The position numbers and the translations under genes were made by a program. The notes under the pieces were generated by a model. That model saw nothing but the letters and a program-made list of their open reading frames with translations, was not told the origin of the DNA and did not search any database. Shown here one piece after another: positions 1-7,500 of a DNA stretch of 22,965 nt; position 1 is the first letter of the stretch, and every line of letters starts with the position of its first letter. This DNA comes from CAG-877 sp963589235. Lineage in GTDB: Bacteria > Bacillota_I > Bacilli_A > RF39 > UBA660. Where the stretch lies: positions 1 through 22,965 of the forward strand of contig CAVAJX010000110.1 of the NCBI GenBank assembly GCA_963589235.1. The letters are read 5' to 3'.

Positions 1-1
1 T

Positions 2-1105
2 AATAAATATAGTGATGCTTTAAATAATACGAAGTATTTTACTGAAGAATATGGTCGTGTTGTTGAAGAGTTTATATTTATATTTGATTTTAAAGAAACT
101 ACTACTACAGGTACTCATACTGATAATTCAATGTTATTTGAACTTAGAACTGCTGAGGATCGTACATTACTTTCTGTACTTGGTATTCGTCAATCACTAA
201 TGAAATACAGTTTATATGATAGTTCTAATGCTGTTTTACAACAAACTGTTACTCCAGAGAGTAATTATATGTATTATGATATTGCTTATAATATTGATTA
301 TTCTACCGCTATAGGTTATGATCAGACTGAAGGAAGAGAGTCTATTATTAATACTAATTATGAATCTAGCAGTATGGGGCTTAATATTTCTATTGTTGAT
401 AGCTCTTCAACACAGGTTAGTTCAAGTTTATTATCTGGTACTAGTGTTGTTATTGATCAGACATCATACTTTGCTGATAGTGATGGGGTTTATAGAATTA
501 AATTAACGGGTAAAGTTGCAACTATAAAAAGAGCTATATCTATTTATGCTGATTCTTTATTACCGGCTGGTAATTATACATTAAAAATTACTTTGTTTGC
601 TTCAGCTGATGGTAGACATAATTCTCATGCTTTGGAGTCTGAAGAAGTATCAATTCCAATTACTCTTGTTGGTTCTGATAATAGTATTAAGGTAACGACA
701 GAAGATAAGAATAAGCTTGTTGATGGTGATGAAGGAGTTAATGAGTTAAATTTAAAATATAATAAATATATTGTTTCTTATACTACAGTTTTAACTAATC
801 CTAATGTTAGAGTTAGTCTTTATAAGAGAAATACTGATAATAAAGATACCACTGATTATACTGAGGTTGACTTTAATTCAGTATTTAGTAATATTCTTAG
901 TGTTCCAAGTGATTCTTCTTATATGGCAATGTCTACTTATGAAAAGATGCTTAAAGTTAATGCAGGAGTTTCTAATACTTTATTTTTCAATTTTAATGAT
1001 AATTTGACTTCGGGTACTTATAAATTGGTATTCAAATTATATGACAATAATCAACTTATTGATGAGGATTACAAATATGTTATAATTAAGAAAAAAGTTT
1101 TTTAG
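2..1105 (+). CDS. C-terminal part of a large extracytoplasmic protein (5' end outside window)
   Basis: The reading frame is open from base 2 with no stop before the TAG at 1103-1105, so the first ATG at 131 is internal and the gene begins upstream of the window. About 367 residues are visible. They are rich in Ser, Thr, Asn, Asp and Tyr with alternating hydrophobic positions, which suggests extracellular beta-sandwich repeats. Two stretches look like related all-beta modules, each with a strand of the form LPAGNYTLKITLF or TSGTYKLVFKLYD. There is no LPXTG motif and no C-terminal membrane helix; the protein ends with a short basic tail (KKKVF). I do not recognise a named family. Its position beside a SipW-like gene and TasA-like genes suggests a surface or matrix protein, but that is inference. 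Confidence 0.75.
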   Translation, partial: NKYSDALNNTKYFTEEYGRVVEEFIFIFDFKETTTTGTHTDNSMLFELRTAEDRTLLSVLGIRQSLMKYSLYDSSNAVLQQTVTPESNYMYYDIAYNIDYSTAIGYDQTEGRESIINTNYESSSMGLNISIVDSSSTQVSSSLLSGTSVVIDQTSYFADSDGVYRIKLTGKVATIKRAISIYADSLLPAGNYTLKITLFASADGRHNSHALESEEVSIPITLVGSDNSIKVTTEDKNKLVDGDEGVNELNLKYNKYIVSYTTVLTNPNVRVSLYKRNTDNKDTTDYTEVDFNSVFSNILSVPSDSSYMAMSTYEKMLKVNAGVSNTLFFNFNDNLTSGTYKLVFKLYDNNQLIDEDYKYVIIKKKVF

Positions 1106-1112
1106 AGTTATC

Positions 1113-1141
1113 TTGTAATTGAAAATCTAATATGATAAAAT
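1113..1141 (+). promoter_or_regulatory. Promoter for the SipW-like gene
   Basis: TTGTAA (1113-1118) is separated by 17 nt from TAAAAT (1136-1141), which is preceded by TGA and so forms an extended -10 element. It lies just ahead of the AAAGGTGG ribosome binding site of the next gene. Confidence 0.5.
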
Positions 1142-1159
1142 TATAAAAGGTGGTTGTGT

Positions 1160-1876
1160 ATGTTAAAAAGGATACTAAAATGGTTATGGGAGTTTGTTGA
1201 AGTTGTAATTATTGTTTATGTTATTTTTATTACTTCGTGTATCTTATGTCGTAATAAATTTGGATATACGCAGTTTGGAAATATGACTTTTGTTACGGTT
1301 AATGATAGTAATGTTAAGCTTTTACAGAATGCTAGTGTTGGTGAATTATTAATTATTAAGGAACAAAAATCTGATATTGATAATGGTGATTTAATTTATT
1401 ATTATGTTACTGTTGATGAAAAGTATGTTGTTAAAACAGGTATAGTTGATTCTAAAACTGAAGATGATTATTCTGCTTTATATGTATTAAGAGATGATGA
1501 TAAAACTTCAGTGGCAAGTAATAGGGTTATTGGTAAATATGTTTCCATTCATCATGGTCTTGGAAGTACTTTGGAAGTTTTAGAAAGTAGATTTGGATTT
1601 TTATTCTTGGTTTTATTGCCAATACTTGTAGTTTTCATTTATCAAGTATATCAATTAGTAATTGTTGCGAGATACGAAGTTGTTGAAGATGATGATGATA
1701 TTTCTACTATAAAAAAAGAACTTCCTAAGAAGGAAGATAAGGTTGAAGAGAAAAAGGTAGAAGAAAAAAAATCTGAAGTTAGGAATGTTGAAGAACAGAT
1801 TGAAAATCCTAAAACAGAGAAAAATGTAGAAAAAAAGCATGAAGAAAAAAATGATGATGATGTAGAATTATTATAA
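1160..1876 (+). CDS. Degenerate SipW-like signal peptidase paralogue, probably catalytically inactive
   Basis: This 238-residue protein has the layout of the SipW protein at 8621-9256: an N-terminal membrane helix (about 9-30), an extracytoplasmic domain, a second membrane helix (about 147-168) and a cytoplasmic tail. Aligned by eye, the SPase motif GSMEP becomes DSNVK and the THRIV segment carrying the histidine becomes KTGIV. The serine (Ser50) is kept, but the residues around it and the general-base histidine are lost, so peptidase activity is doubtful. The C-terminal tail (about 178-238) is a highly charged Lys/Glu repeat, likely coiled coil or disordered. The start is ATG 1160, six bases after AAAGGTGG (1146-1153); an in-frame TTG at 1154 touches the ribosome binding site and is rejected. 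It could act as a scaffold or chaperone for SipW substrates (inference). Confidence 0.7.
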   Translation: MLKRILKWLWEFVEVVIIVYVIFITSCILCRNKFGYTQFGNMTFVTVNDSNVKLLQNASVGELLIIKEQKSDIDNGDLIYYYVTVDEKYVVKTGIVDSKTEDDYSALYVLRDDDKTSVASNRVIGKYVSIHHGLGSTLEVLESRFGFLFLVLLPILVVFIYQVYQLVIVARYEVVEDDDDISTIKKELPKKEDKVEEKKVEEKKSEVRNVEEQIENPKTEKNVEKKHEEKNDDDVELL

Positions 1877-1904
1877 AAATGGAAGTAGAGCTTCCATTTT
1901 TTTT
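1875..1904 (+). terminator. Rho-independent terminator after the SipW-like gene
   Basis: The stem AAAAATGGAAG (1875-1885) pairs with CTTCCATTTTT (1891-1901) around a 5-nt loop, and the T-run continues to 1904. The stop codon lies at its left edge. Confidence 0.85.
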
Positions 1905-1907
1905 GAA

Positions 1908-1942
1908 TAAAAAAACACAAGTGCTTTTGTTCCTTGTGTTTT
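1908..1942 (-). terminator. Rho-independent terminator for the reverse-strand gene
   Basis: A 10-bp stem (1912-1921 with 1933-1942) encloses an 11-nt loop. Read on the minus strand it ends in a T-run, and it sits 5 nt past the stop of the reverse-strand membrane protein. Confidence 0.75.
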
Positions 1943-1946
1943 AAAT

Positions 1947-2519
1947 TTATCTTTTCTTTCCACAAAATGTACAGAATGCATCATTACTATTTAATTGTGC
2001 TCCACAGTTTGTACAGAAATTATTTTGCCCTTGACCTGTTCCTTGATTGTTATACATATTCTGGTTGTTGTTCATATTTTGGTTGTTGTACATATTTTGG
2101 TTGTTGTACATATTTTGGTTGTTGTACATATTTTGGTTGTTGTACATATTTTGATTATAATTTGTTTGTCCAACATATTGACTGTTATCAAAGGCTAGTA
2201 TTGGTAAACAGATAAATGAACCAAATACTGTTGCTACTCCAAAACCTGTTGACTTTCCGAATTTATGAGCTAGTTCTATGTATAATTTAAATATTATATA
2301 GATATTAGCAAATGGAACTAAAAATAGTAATATTAACCAAGGATTTAGACCTGCTATTTTAAATAAAATCACTGTGCTATAAATTGGAATTATTGCTTCC
2401 CATCCTTCATATCCTGCTTTTTTAAATATTTTCCATAAACTAACTATAGATATTATTGATATAGCAAAACTTATTACTGTTACAGCAGAATTATCAGTAC
2501 TAACATAATAGTTATTCAT
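1947..2519 (-). CDS. DUF5684-like membrane protein with Asn/Gln/Tyr/Met repeats and C-terminal zinc ribbon
   Basis: This 190-residue protein has three regions. Residues about 10-110 hold several membrane helices with the pattern WKIFKKAGYEGWEAIIPIY, typical of the small DUF5684-like membrane family. Residues about 120-160 are a low-complexity tract of six-residue repeats of the type NQNMYN. The C terminus is a zinc ribbon with two CxxC pairs (Cys169/Cys172 and Cys183/Cys186). A strong ribosome binding site, AGGAGGTG, precedes the ATG on the minus strand. It is a single gene, convergent with the SipW-like gene upstream and divergent from the TasA-like genes. The function is unknown; proteins with this build are often annotated only as zinc-ribbon membrane proteins. 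Family naming is from memory of the motif. Confidence 0.8.
   Translation of the reverse strand: MNNYYVSTDNSAVTVISFAISIISIVSLWKIFKKAGYEGWEAIIPIYSTVILFKIAGLNPWLILLFLVPFANIYIIFKLYIELAHKFGKSTGFGVATVFGSFICLPILAFDNSQYVGQTNYNQNMYNNQNMYNNQNMYNNQNMYNNQNMNNNQNMYNNQGTGQGQNNFCTNCGAQLNSNDAFCTFCGKKR
2048..2155 (-). repeat. Six tandem 18-bp units inside the DUF5684-like gene
   Basis: On the plus strand the unit is TGTTGTACATATTTTGGT, repeated six times in register (2048, 2066, 2084, 2102, 2120, 2138). The middle three are identical and the outer ones carry one to three changes. Each unit encodes one NQNMYN hexapeptide, so the repeat is coding and in frame. Confidence 0.9.
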
Positions 2520-2543
2520 TTTACACCTCCTTCTATTTTCTTA

Positions 2544-2572
2544 ATTGTATCATTTTATATGACTAAATTCAA
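2544..2572 (-). promoter_or_regulatory. Promoter for the reverse-strand membrane protein
   Basis: Reading the minus strand, TTGAAT (2572-2567) is followed after 17 nt by TACAAT (2549-2544), with TGA directly before the -10. Confidence 0.5.
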
Positions 2573-2584
2573 TAAATTAATTAG

Positions 2585-2613
2585 TTTACTAAATCATTTT
2601 AATTTGATATAAT
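2585..2613 (+). promoter_or_regulatory. Promoter of the three-gene TasA-like operon
   Basis: TTTACT (2585-2590), a 17-nt spacer and a perfect TATAAT (2608-2613) preceded by TGA form a strong extended -10 promoter. The ribosome binding site AGGAG begins only 7 nt later (2621), so the leader is very short. Confidence 0.7.
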
Positions 2614-2632
2614 TTTTACTAGGAGAATGGTT

Positions 2633-3244
2633 ATGAAAAAGAATAAGAAAGTAGTCCAAATTATAGTTGTTTTTTTAGTTGTACTTGGTTCTTTATTTTA
2701 CTTATATTCTAAAGGTACATATACTTCTTATGAAACATTAACCAATGGTAAAATTACTCCTAAAATAGCTAAATGGAATATAAAAGTAGATGGAATTGAA
2801 GTTACTACTTCTGATGTTGTTACTATTGGGCTTTCTAATATTACCTGGGTTAGTAATAATGCCGTTAATACTAAGGCTGTTCCGGGTTCTAATGGTAAAG
2901 CTACTGTAAAGATTGATCCAATGGATAGTGATGTAGCGATAAAATATACTTTAGAAGTTATAGATAGAAATGTTGATGAAAATAAATTTTTAGAAATTTC
3001 TAATGTTAATAATTCAACGGATACATTAATTCAAACTGCTGAAAATACTTATGCAGGTATTATTACTTTGGATGATGTTAAAAATAAAAATATAACTACT
3101 TTGACATTTGATGTTTTATGGCCTTTTGGAGAAGATATTGATCCTTATAGTGAGAAAGTAAGTTCAGGTAGTAATTTTTTAGAAATAAACTTTTCTGTTG
3201 AACAATATAATGGCGAGGAAATAACTCCTTTTACTACAGGGTAG
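2633..3244 (+). CDS. TasA/camelysin-like surface protein 1
   Basis: This 203-residue protein has a basic N terminus and one hydrophobic segment (about 6-24) followed by GTYTSYE. That is the A/G-x-(Y/A)-x-Y junction typical of SipW-dependent signal peptides. The mature part is all-beta and contains KIAKWNIKVDG and a PGSNGKATVKID strand. Both are matched by the reverse-strand gene at 10026-10631 (QIAKWNIKINDED and PGSKGYCDIIID), so the two are paralogues. ATG 2633 is chosen because it lies 7 nt after AGGAG (2621-2625); ATG 2627 is only 1 nt away. It is the first gene of an operon of three such proteins. TasA/CalY proteins form extracellular fibres in bacilli; whether this one polymerises is unknown. 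Confidence 0.72.
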   Translation: MKKNKKVVQIIVVFLVVLGSLFYLYSKGTYTSYETLTNGKITPKIAKWNIKVDGIEVTTSDVVTIGLSNITWVSNNAVNTKAVPGSNGKATVKIDPMDSDVAIKYTLEVIDRNVDENKFLEISNVNNSTDTLIQTAENTYAGIITLDDVKNKNITTLTFDVLWPFGEDIDPYSEKVSSGSNFLEINFSVEQYNGEEITPFTTG

Positions 3245-3252
3245 GTGTTATG

Positions 3253-3870
3253 ATGTTTAATAAACTAAAAATAAAATTTAGTAATATTAAATATTATGAA
3301 GAAAAAAAACGTTTTCTTCTTTTTTCAGTTATGTTACTTTTAGCTTTATTTTTAGCTTATTTTTTATTTAAAGGAGCTTATGCTGCATATAAATCTTCTG
3401 CTAAATTGGTTACTAATATTGATAAAGCTCTTTATTTAATTGAAACTGATAAAATGTCCTTTAATATTGATCCGGAACAAATAGTTCCTTCTGTTGATCC
3501 GTATACATATAAATTTAGTGTTTCTAATTTTAATAGTTCTAAACAAGGAGAAGTTAGTCTTTTATATACTGTTAAAGTTGTTACTACTACTAATTTGCCT
3601 ATTACTGTGCAATTATATCGTAATGAGAATTATGATGATGCTGGAGCAACACAATTATTATCTGGTGCTAGAGTAGTACAAGATGAAGATGGAACTTGGT
3701 ACAATATTTATGATGTTAATGAAAATTTCACAATGGAATATACTGATAAAGTTACGGATATTTATACTTTAGTTATTAATTTTCCTAAAACTTATAGTAG
3801 TACTACTACTTATGCTGATTGTATAGAAAGTATTGAAGTTAGAGTAGAATCTTCGCAAAAAATAGATTAG
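3253..3870 (+). CDS. TasA/camelysin-like surface protein 2
   Basis: This 205-residue protein has a long basic N-terminal leader and a hydrophobic helix (about 22-38) ending in KGAYAAYKSS, a SipW-type signal junction. The rest is beta-rich with many Thr, Val and Asp (for example SLLYTVKVVTTTNLPITVQLY), similar in character to the neighbouring genes though with little direct identity. Its stop lies 7 nt before the ribosome binding site overlap of the next gene. ATG 3253 is preferred over ATG 3250 because it gives 5 nt spacing from AGGTG (3243-3247), which itself overlaps the stop of the preceding gene. That overlap suggests translational coupling. Likely secreted or membrane-anchored; the exact role is unknown. 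Confidence 0.68.
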   Translation: MFNKLKIKFSNIKYYEEKKRFLLFSVMLLLALFLAYFLFKGAYAAYKSSAKLVTNIDKALYLIETDKMSFNIDPEQIVPSVDPYTYKFSVSNFNSSKQGEVSLLYTVKVVTTTNLPITVQLYRNENYDDAGATQLLSGARVVQDEDGTWYNIYDVNENFTMEYTDKVTDIYTLVINFPKTYSSTTTYADCIESIEVRVESSQKID

Positions 3871-3880
3871 AGGTGTTTTG

Positions 3881-4816
3881 ATGGAATTTATTAGAAAACA
3901 TAAAAATATAAGTACTATTCTGTTAATCCTACTAGTCTTTTTGTTAATCTTTGGATTTAGTTATGCTAAATATGTATATGATATAGTTGATAGCTATATT
4001 TTAGAGACTAAAGGTTTTTATTTTAATAGTAGTGTTATGTCTGTTACTGGTAAAAATTATAATATTAATAATTGGGATGGTGTTAATAGTTATACTTTAA
4101 TGGTTGATGTTAATAGTAAAAAAAATGATGAAAAGTATACTACACATGATATAGATTATGATATTACAGTTAATTGTCCTGATAATGTTAGATGTGAACT
4201 TAGTAAAGAATCTGGAATTATTTATCAAGATAGAAAGACTGATAGTTTTCAAGTTACTATGATACCTAATGAAGCTATTCCAGAAGGAGAAGAGGTTAGA
4301 ATAGAAGTAGTTGCGACTTCTAATTCACCTTATACTAAATCTCTTTCAGCAGTATATCATGTTGGAGTATTAAAAAGTAATTTTTCTTATAGTATAGAAG
4401 ATAGTGTTAATTCTAAATACTTAATATTGAACGTTACTAATTCTGTTGCTTATTATGAAGTAGAGGAAGCATTTCTTAGTTATAGTGTTGGAGATAAAAT
4501 ATCTTTGGATGATTATGTTAATTTAAGTGATGAAAATAAGAAAAAATGTTATTCTGCAAGAGTTACTGTTACCTTTCCGGCAGATGCTTTAGCACTTGAT
4601 ATGACTGCTAACTCATATTTGCATTTAGTTGAAAATAGTCAGTCGACAACTTCTTTAACTGATGGATATGAATATGTACAAAGCTATACATTTTTATTGG
4701 ATGCTACATCAAGTGAAAAAATATTATTCTATAAAAATGATATTAGTAATGATTATACATATCCTATTGTAAATGATTCATCAATTGTTGATGTTAATGT
4801 TACATTAGCAGATTAA
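3881..4816 (+). CDS. TasA-like surface protein 3 (larger, two beta domains)
   Basis: This 311-residue protein has a hydrophobic segment (about 11-28) followed by FSYAKYVYD, again a SipW-type junction. The extracytoplasmic part is longer than in its neighbours and seems to hold two beta domains. The first (about 40-165) includes a conserved-looking VNCPDNVRCEL pair of cysteines that could form a disulfide; the second runs from about 170 to the end. ATG 3881 follows AGGTG (3871-3875) by 5 nt; an in-frame TTG at 3878 is too close. It is the last gene of the 2633-4816 operon. I see no clear terminator after it, and the next promoter overlaps the short gap. Confidence 0.66.
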   Translation: MEFIRKHKNISTILLILLVFLLIFGFSYAKYVYDIVDSYILETKGFYFNSSVMSVTGKNYNINNWDGVNSYTLMVDVNSKKNDEKYTTHDIDYDITVNCPDNVRCELSKESGIIYQDRKTDSFQVTMIPNEAIPEGEEVRIEVVATSNSPYTKSLSAVYHVGVLKSNFSYSIEDSVNSKYLILNVTNSVAYYEVEEAFLSYSVGDKISLDDYVNLSDENKKKCYSARVTVTFPADALALDMTANSYLHLVENSQSTTSLTDGYEYVQSYTFLLDATSSEKILFYKNDISNDYTYPIVNDSSIVDVNVTLAD

Positions 4817-4819
4817 ATC

Positions 4820-4848
4820 TTTAAATAAAAAATAATGTATGGTATAAT
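4820..4848 (+). promoter_or_regulatory. Promoter of the AAA+/DUF2357/SipW operon
   Basis: TTTAAA (4820-4825), a 17-nt spacer and a perfect TATAAT (4843-4848) preceded by TGG. This separates transcription of 4874-10007 from the TasA-like operon immediately upstream. Confidence 0.65.
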
Positions 4849-4873
4849 CTTAATAGGCTAGAAAGGATGAGGT

Positions 4874-5941
4874 ATGGTGCGTGATAATTTAGTAGTCACT
4901 TATATGAATTATAAAATTAACTATCTATTAAAATATGGTTTATTAATTATGCATTCATCAGATGAATTCCTTTCTGAATGTATAAATAATTATTTAAGAA
5001 CATATATTAATAGTTATTATTATCTTATTTTTGATACTGTTAATTCTAAAATATGTAATGATATTGTATTGAAAGAAGAGATAGAAGGTAAAAGATTAGA
5101 AATGTTAGATGAAATTTCTAATTATGAACTTATAGATAGTAATGATGTATATAAAAATAAAATTAATTATATTAATGATAGTAGTAAAATAATAGGTTTT
5201 TTAATAAAATTAGACTTATTTAGATTTAATGAAAAAGAAGAAGCTAATATAGGTATTAAAGAATTGGTTGAACAAGATAGTTTTATTAAAGAAAAACTTG
5301 GTAATGATATTTCTAAATTAATTAGTTTGGTTATAGATACTAATAAAACACTTAATAAATTTTTTGAAAGAAAAGATACTTATTTTTCACTTGATTATTT
5401 GTTATTTAAAGATGTTGATAATTATGTTAAAGTAGTTATTAATAATGATATAAATGTGTTACATGATAATTATAAGAACTCTTTAGTAGAAAGATGTTAT
5501 AGAGATAAGAAGATTCTTTTTGATAAGTTTTATTTATTAGGAATTAAGTTTATTAAACAACTTTTACTTGACATTTATAATAATAAATTATTGTATGATA
5601 AATATTTTATATTGTTACCAGAGGAAGTATTTGAAGAAAAAAGATATATTTGTGATATTTTAAATTTATTTAATAATCCTTTAGTTAAACGTTATTTGGT
5701 ACTTGGAATTAAAGATGATAATTATTATAGTAATCAGGCATTTATAAAAAAATATAATTTTAGCATAGCTTGTATTCAAGATTTTTCGCATATTAATGAT
5801 GTTAGTACTAAACTTACTAATTTAGATAATAGTAATTTATTTGATTATGTAATTGTAGATGATTTTAAAGAAAAAGATTATAATGAATTTATTAAATATT
5901 CATTAGTTAATATGGATTCTATTTTATTTAATAAGGAGTGA
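4874..5941 (+). CDS. Unrecognised cytoplasmic protein, first gene of the AAA+/DUF2357/SipW operon
   Basis: This 355-residue protein has no signal peptide or membrane helix and is very rich in Asn, Tyr, Lys, Asp and Leu. The N-terminal two thirds look helical. The C-terminal third (about 235-350) alternates hydrophobic strands with helices: YFILLPEEVF, RYLVLGIKDD, FSIACIQDFSHI, FDYVIVDDF. That could be the second half of a TIM barrel or Rossmann-like fold, and IACIQDF...FDYVIVDD loosely recalls EAL-domain spacing, but the catalytic EAL signature is absent, so I make no functional call. It starts 25 nt after its promoter. The ribosome binding site of the McrB-like gene (AAGGAG) overlaps its last codons, so the two are probably translated together. 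It is therefore a candidate third partner of the McrB/McrC-like pair. Confidence 0.75.
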   Translation: MVRDNLVVTYMNYKINYLLKYGLLIMHSSDEFLSECINNYLRTYINSYYYLIFDTVNSKICNDIVLKEEIEGKRLEMLDEISNYELIDSNDVYKNKINYINDSSKIIGFLIKLDLFRFNEKEEANIGIKELVEQDSFIKEKLGNDISKLISLVIDTNKTLNKFFERKDTYFSLDYLLFKDVDNYVKVVINNDINVLHDNYKNSLVERCYRDKKILFDKFYLLGIKFIKQLLLDIYNNKLLYDKYFILLPEEVFEEKRYICDILNLFNNPLVKRYLVLGIKDDNYYSNQAFIKKYNFSIACIQDFSHINDVSTKLTNLDNSNLFDYVIVDDFKEKDYNEFIKYSLVNMDSILFNKE

Positions 5942-5945
5942 TTAT

Positions 5946-7484
5946 ATGCAGACTTTTGCTAGATTCTTATTTGAATTTATGTCTGTATTCTTTGGTGGTA
6001 TTGGTATGATATTTAAAGGTTTCTTTTTAGGTATTGTGCAACTTTTTAATGTTAAAGAGTACGCATATATTATACAAGTTTATAAGAATGATTTTAAAGT
6101 TGGTGAATGGGTTTTAGTAATTATTGCGATAGTTGTTTTAGTTATTATGTTGGCTTTAATTATTCTACTTTTCTATTTCCTTATTAAAAAATATTTGAAA
6201 TTTAGAAAGACTTTAGTTGAACAAGAATCTATGTTAGAAGAAATTGGAGCTTTAAATAAAGAAGTAGCAACTCTTGTACAAGAAAAGGAAAAAATTCTTG
6301 CAATGAAGGTATCTCAACTTGGACTTAAACCTGGAGAAGAGGAGGCTGAAGTATTAGAAGAGGAAGAGGTTAGTGAAAAAGATCCTACTAAGATTGATGA
6401 TAGTAATATTAGATTTTCTAAGTTACATGCTATTGATATTGCTTATAAAGATTATAAAGTTCAGGTATATAATAATACATTTACTTTGGAAGAATTGGTT
6501 GAATTATTTAGAAACTTTGCGGCTTCAAAATTACGTTTATATTATACAACTAATATGATTAGATTATTTATATCTGCTTTATCTGCTACAAAGCTTGTTA
6601 TATTACAAGGTATTTCTGGTACTGGTAAGACTTCGCTTGCTTATGCATGGGGAAAATTTATTAGAAAAGACGCAATTATTGCTTCTGTTCAACCTTCATG
6701 GAGAGATAGAACTGAACTTTTTGGCTATTTTAATGAATTTACTAAAAAGTTTAACGAAACAGAAGTATTAAAGAAAATGTATGAAGCTGGTTATAATGAT
6801 GATGTTTACGTAACTGTACTAGATGAAATGAATATAGCACGTGTTGAGTATTATTTTGCTGAAATGTTATCTATTCTTGAAATGCCTACAAGAGAGGAAT
6901 GGATAATTGAACTAGTTCCTAGTGTTTGGGATACTGATCCGGTTAAATTAAAAGGTGGAAAATTACAGATTCCTGGTAATATGTGGTATATTGGTACTAT
7001 TAATAACGATGATTCTACTTTTGCTGTTACTGATAAAGTATACGACCGTGCTATGCCAATTGATATTAATGATAAAGGTCAAGTATTTGAACCAGTAGAA
7101 ACAGATTCTATGAATATTAATAGTTCTTATTTGGAAGGATTATTTAAACAGGCTAAAGAAAGACATCCATTAACTGATGAAATGGCTAAGAAGATAGATG
7201 AAATGGATGACTATGTAATTAAACATTTCCGTATTGCCTTTGGTAACCGTATTGTTAAACAGATGAAAGACTTTGTCGCAACATATGTAGAATGTGGTGG
7301 TAAGGAAGTAGATGCGGTAGATTACTATATTGCTAGAAAAATACTTAGAAAATTTGAACAATTAAATTTAGCTTATATTAGAGACGAATTAGATGGTTTT
7401 GTTGATTACTTAGATAAAACTTTCGGTAAAGAAAACTTTAATGAGTGTAAGGAATATTTATTAAGACTTAAGAAAATGGTATAG
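5946..7484 (+). CDS. Membrane-anchored McrB-like AAA+ ATPase
   Basis: This 512-residue protein begins with two hydrophobic segments (about 5-35 and 55-80), then a predicted coiled coil (about 88-122) and an acidic linker. The AAA+ core spans about 185-470. Walker A is GISGTGKTS (222-230, Lys228). Walker B is VTVLDEMNIARVEYYF (289-304, Asp293/Glu294), a hallmark of the McrB/dynein-like clade. Sensor 1 is GTINNDDS (350-357), and VYDRA offers a possible arginine finger (Arg368). The MNxxNR-type GTP signature of true McrB is not seen, so ATP is the likelier fuel. True McrB carries an N-terminal DNA-binding domain; here it is replaced by a membrane anchor. It is followed 16 nt later by its DUF2357 partner. 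The likely job is membrane-associated remodelling, not DNA restriction (inference). Confidence 0.85.
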   Translation: MQTFARFLFEFMSVFFGGIGMIFKGFFLGIVQLFNVKEYAYIIQVYKNDFKVGEWVLVIIAIVVLVIMLALIILLFYFLIKKYLKFRKTLVEQESMLEEIGALNKEVATLVQEKEKILAMKVSQLGLKPGEEEAEVLEEEEVSEKDPTKIDDSNIRFSKLHAIDIAYKDYKVQVYNNTFTLEELVELFRNFAASKLRLYYTTNMIRLFISALSATKLVILQGISGTGKTSLAYAWGKFIRKDAIIASVQPSWRDRTELFGYFNEFTKKFNETEVLKKMYEAGYNDDVYVTVLDEMNIARVEYYFAEMLSILEMPTREEWIIELVPSVWDTDPVKLKGGKLQIPGNMWYIGTINNDDSTFAVTDKVYDRAMPIDINDKGQVFEPVETDSMNINSSYLEGLFKQAKERHPLTDEMAKKIDEMDDYVIKHFRIAFGNRIVKQMKDFVATYVECGGKEVDAVDYYIARKILRKFEQLNLAYIRDELDGFVDYLDKTFGKENFNECKEYLLRLKKMV

Positions 7485-7500
7485 GAGGTAGAATTTTTAT

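Noticed and set aside
2048..2155. CRISPR-like or spacer-bearing repeat array
   Set aside because: The units are directly adjacent with no spacers, are 18 bp long, and translate in frame to NQNMYN.
1934..2215. Forward-strand open frame rich in Tyr/Cys/Gly repeats opposite the membrane protein
   Set aside because: It is the antisense of the 18-bp coding repeat; it has no ribosome binding site, and the reverse frame has clear membrane helices and a zinc ribbon.
4874..5941. EAL-type cyclic-di-GMP phosphodiesterase
   Set aside because: Only a weak resemblance in the last third (IACIQDF, FDYVIVDD); the EAL signature and metal-binding residues are not seen.
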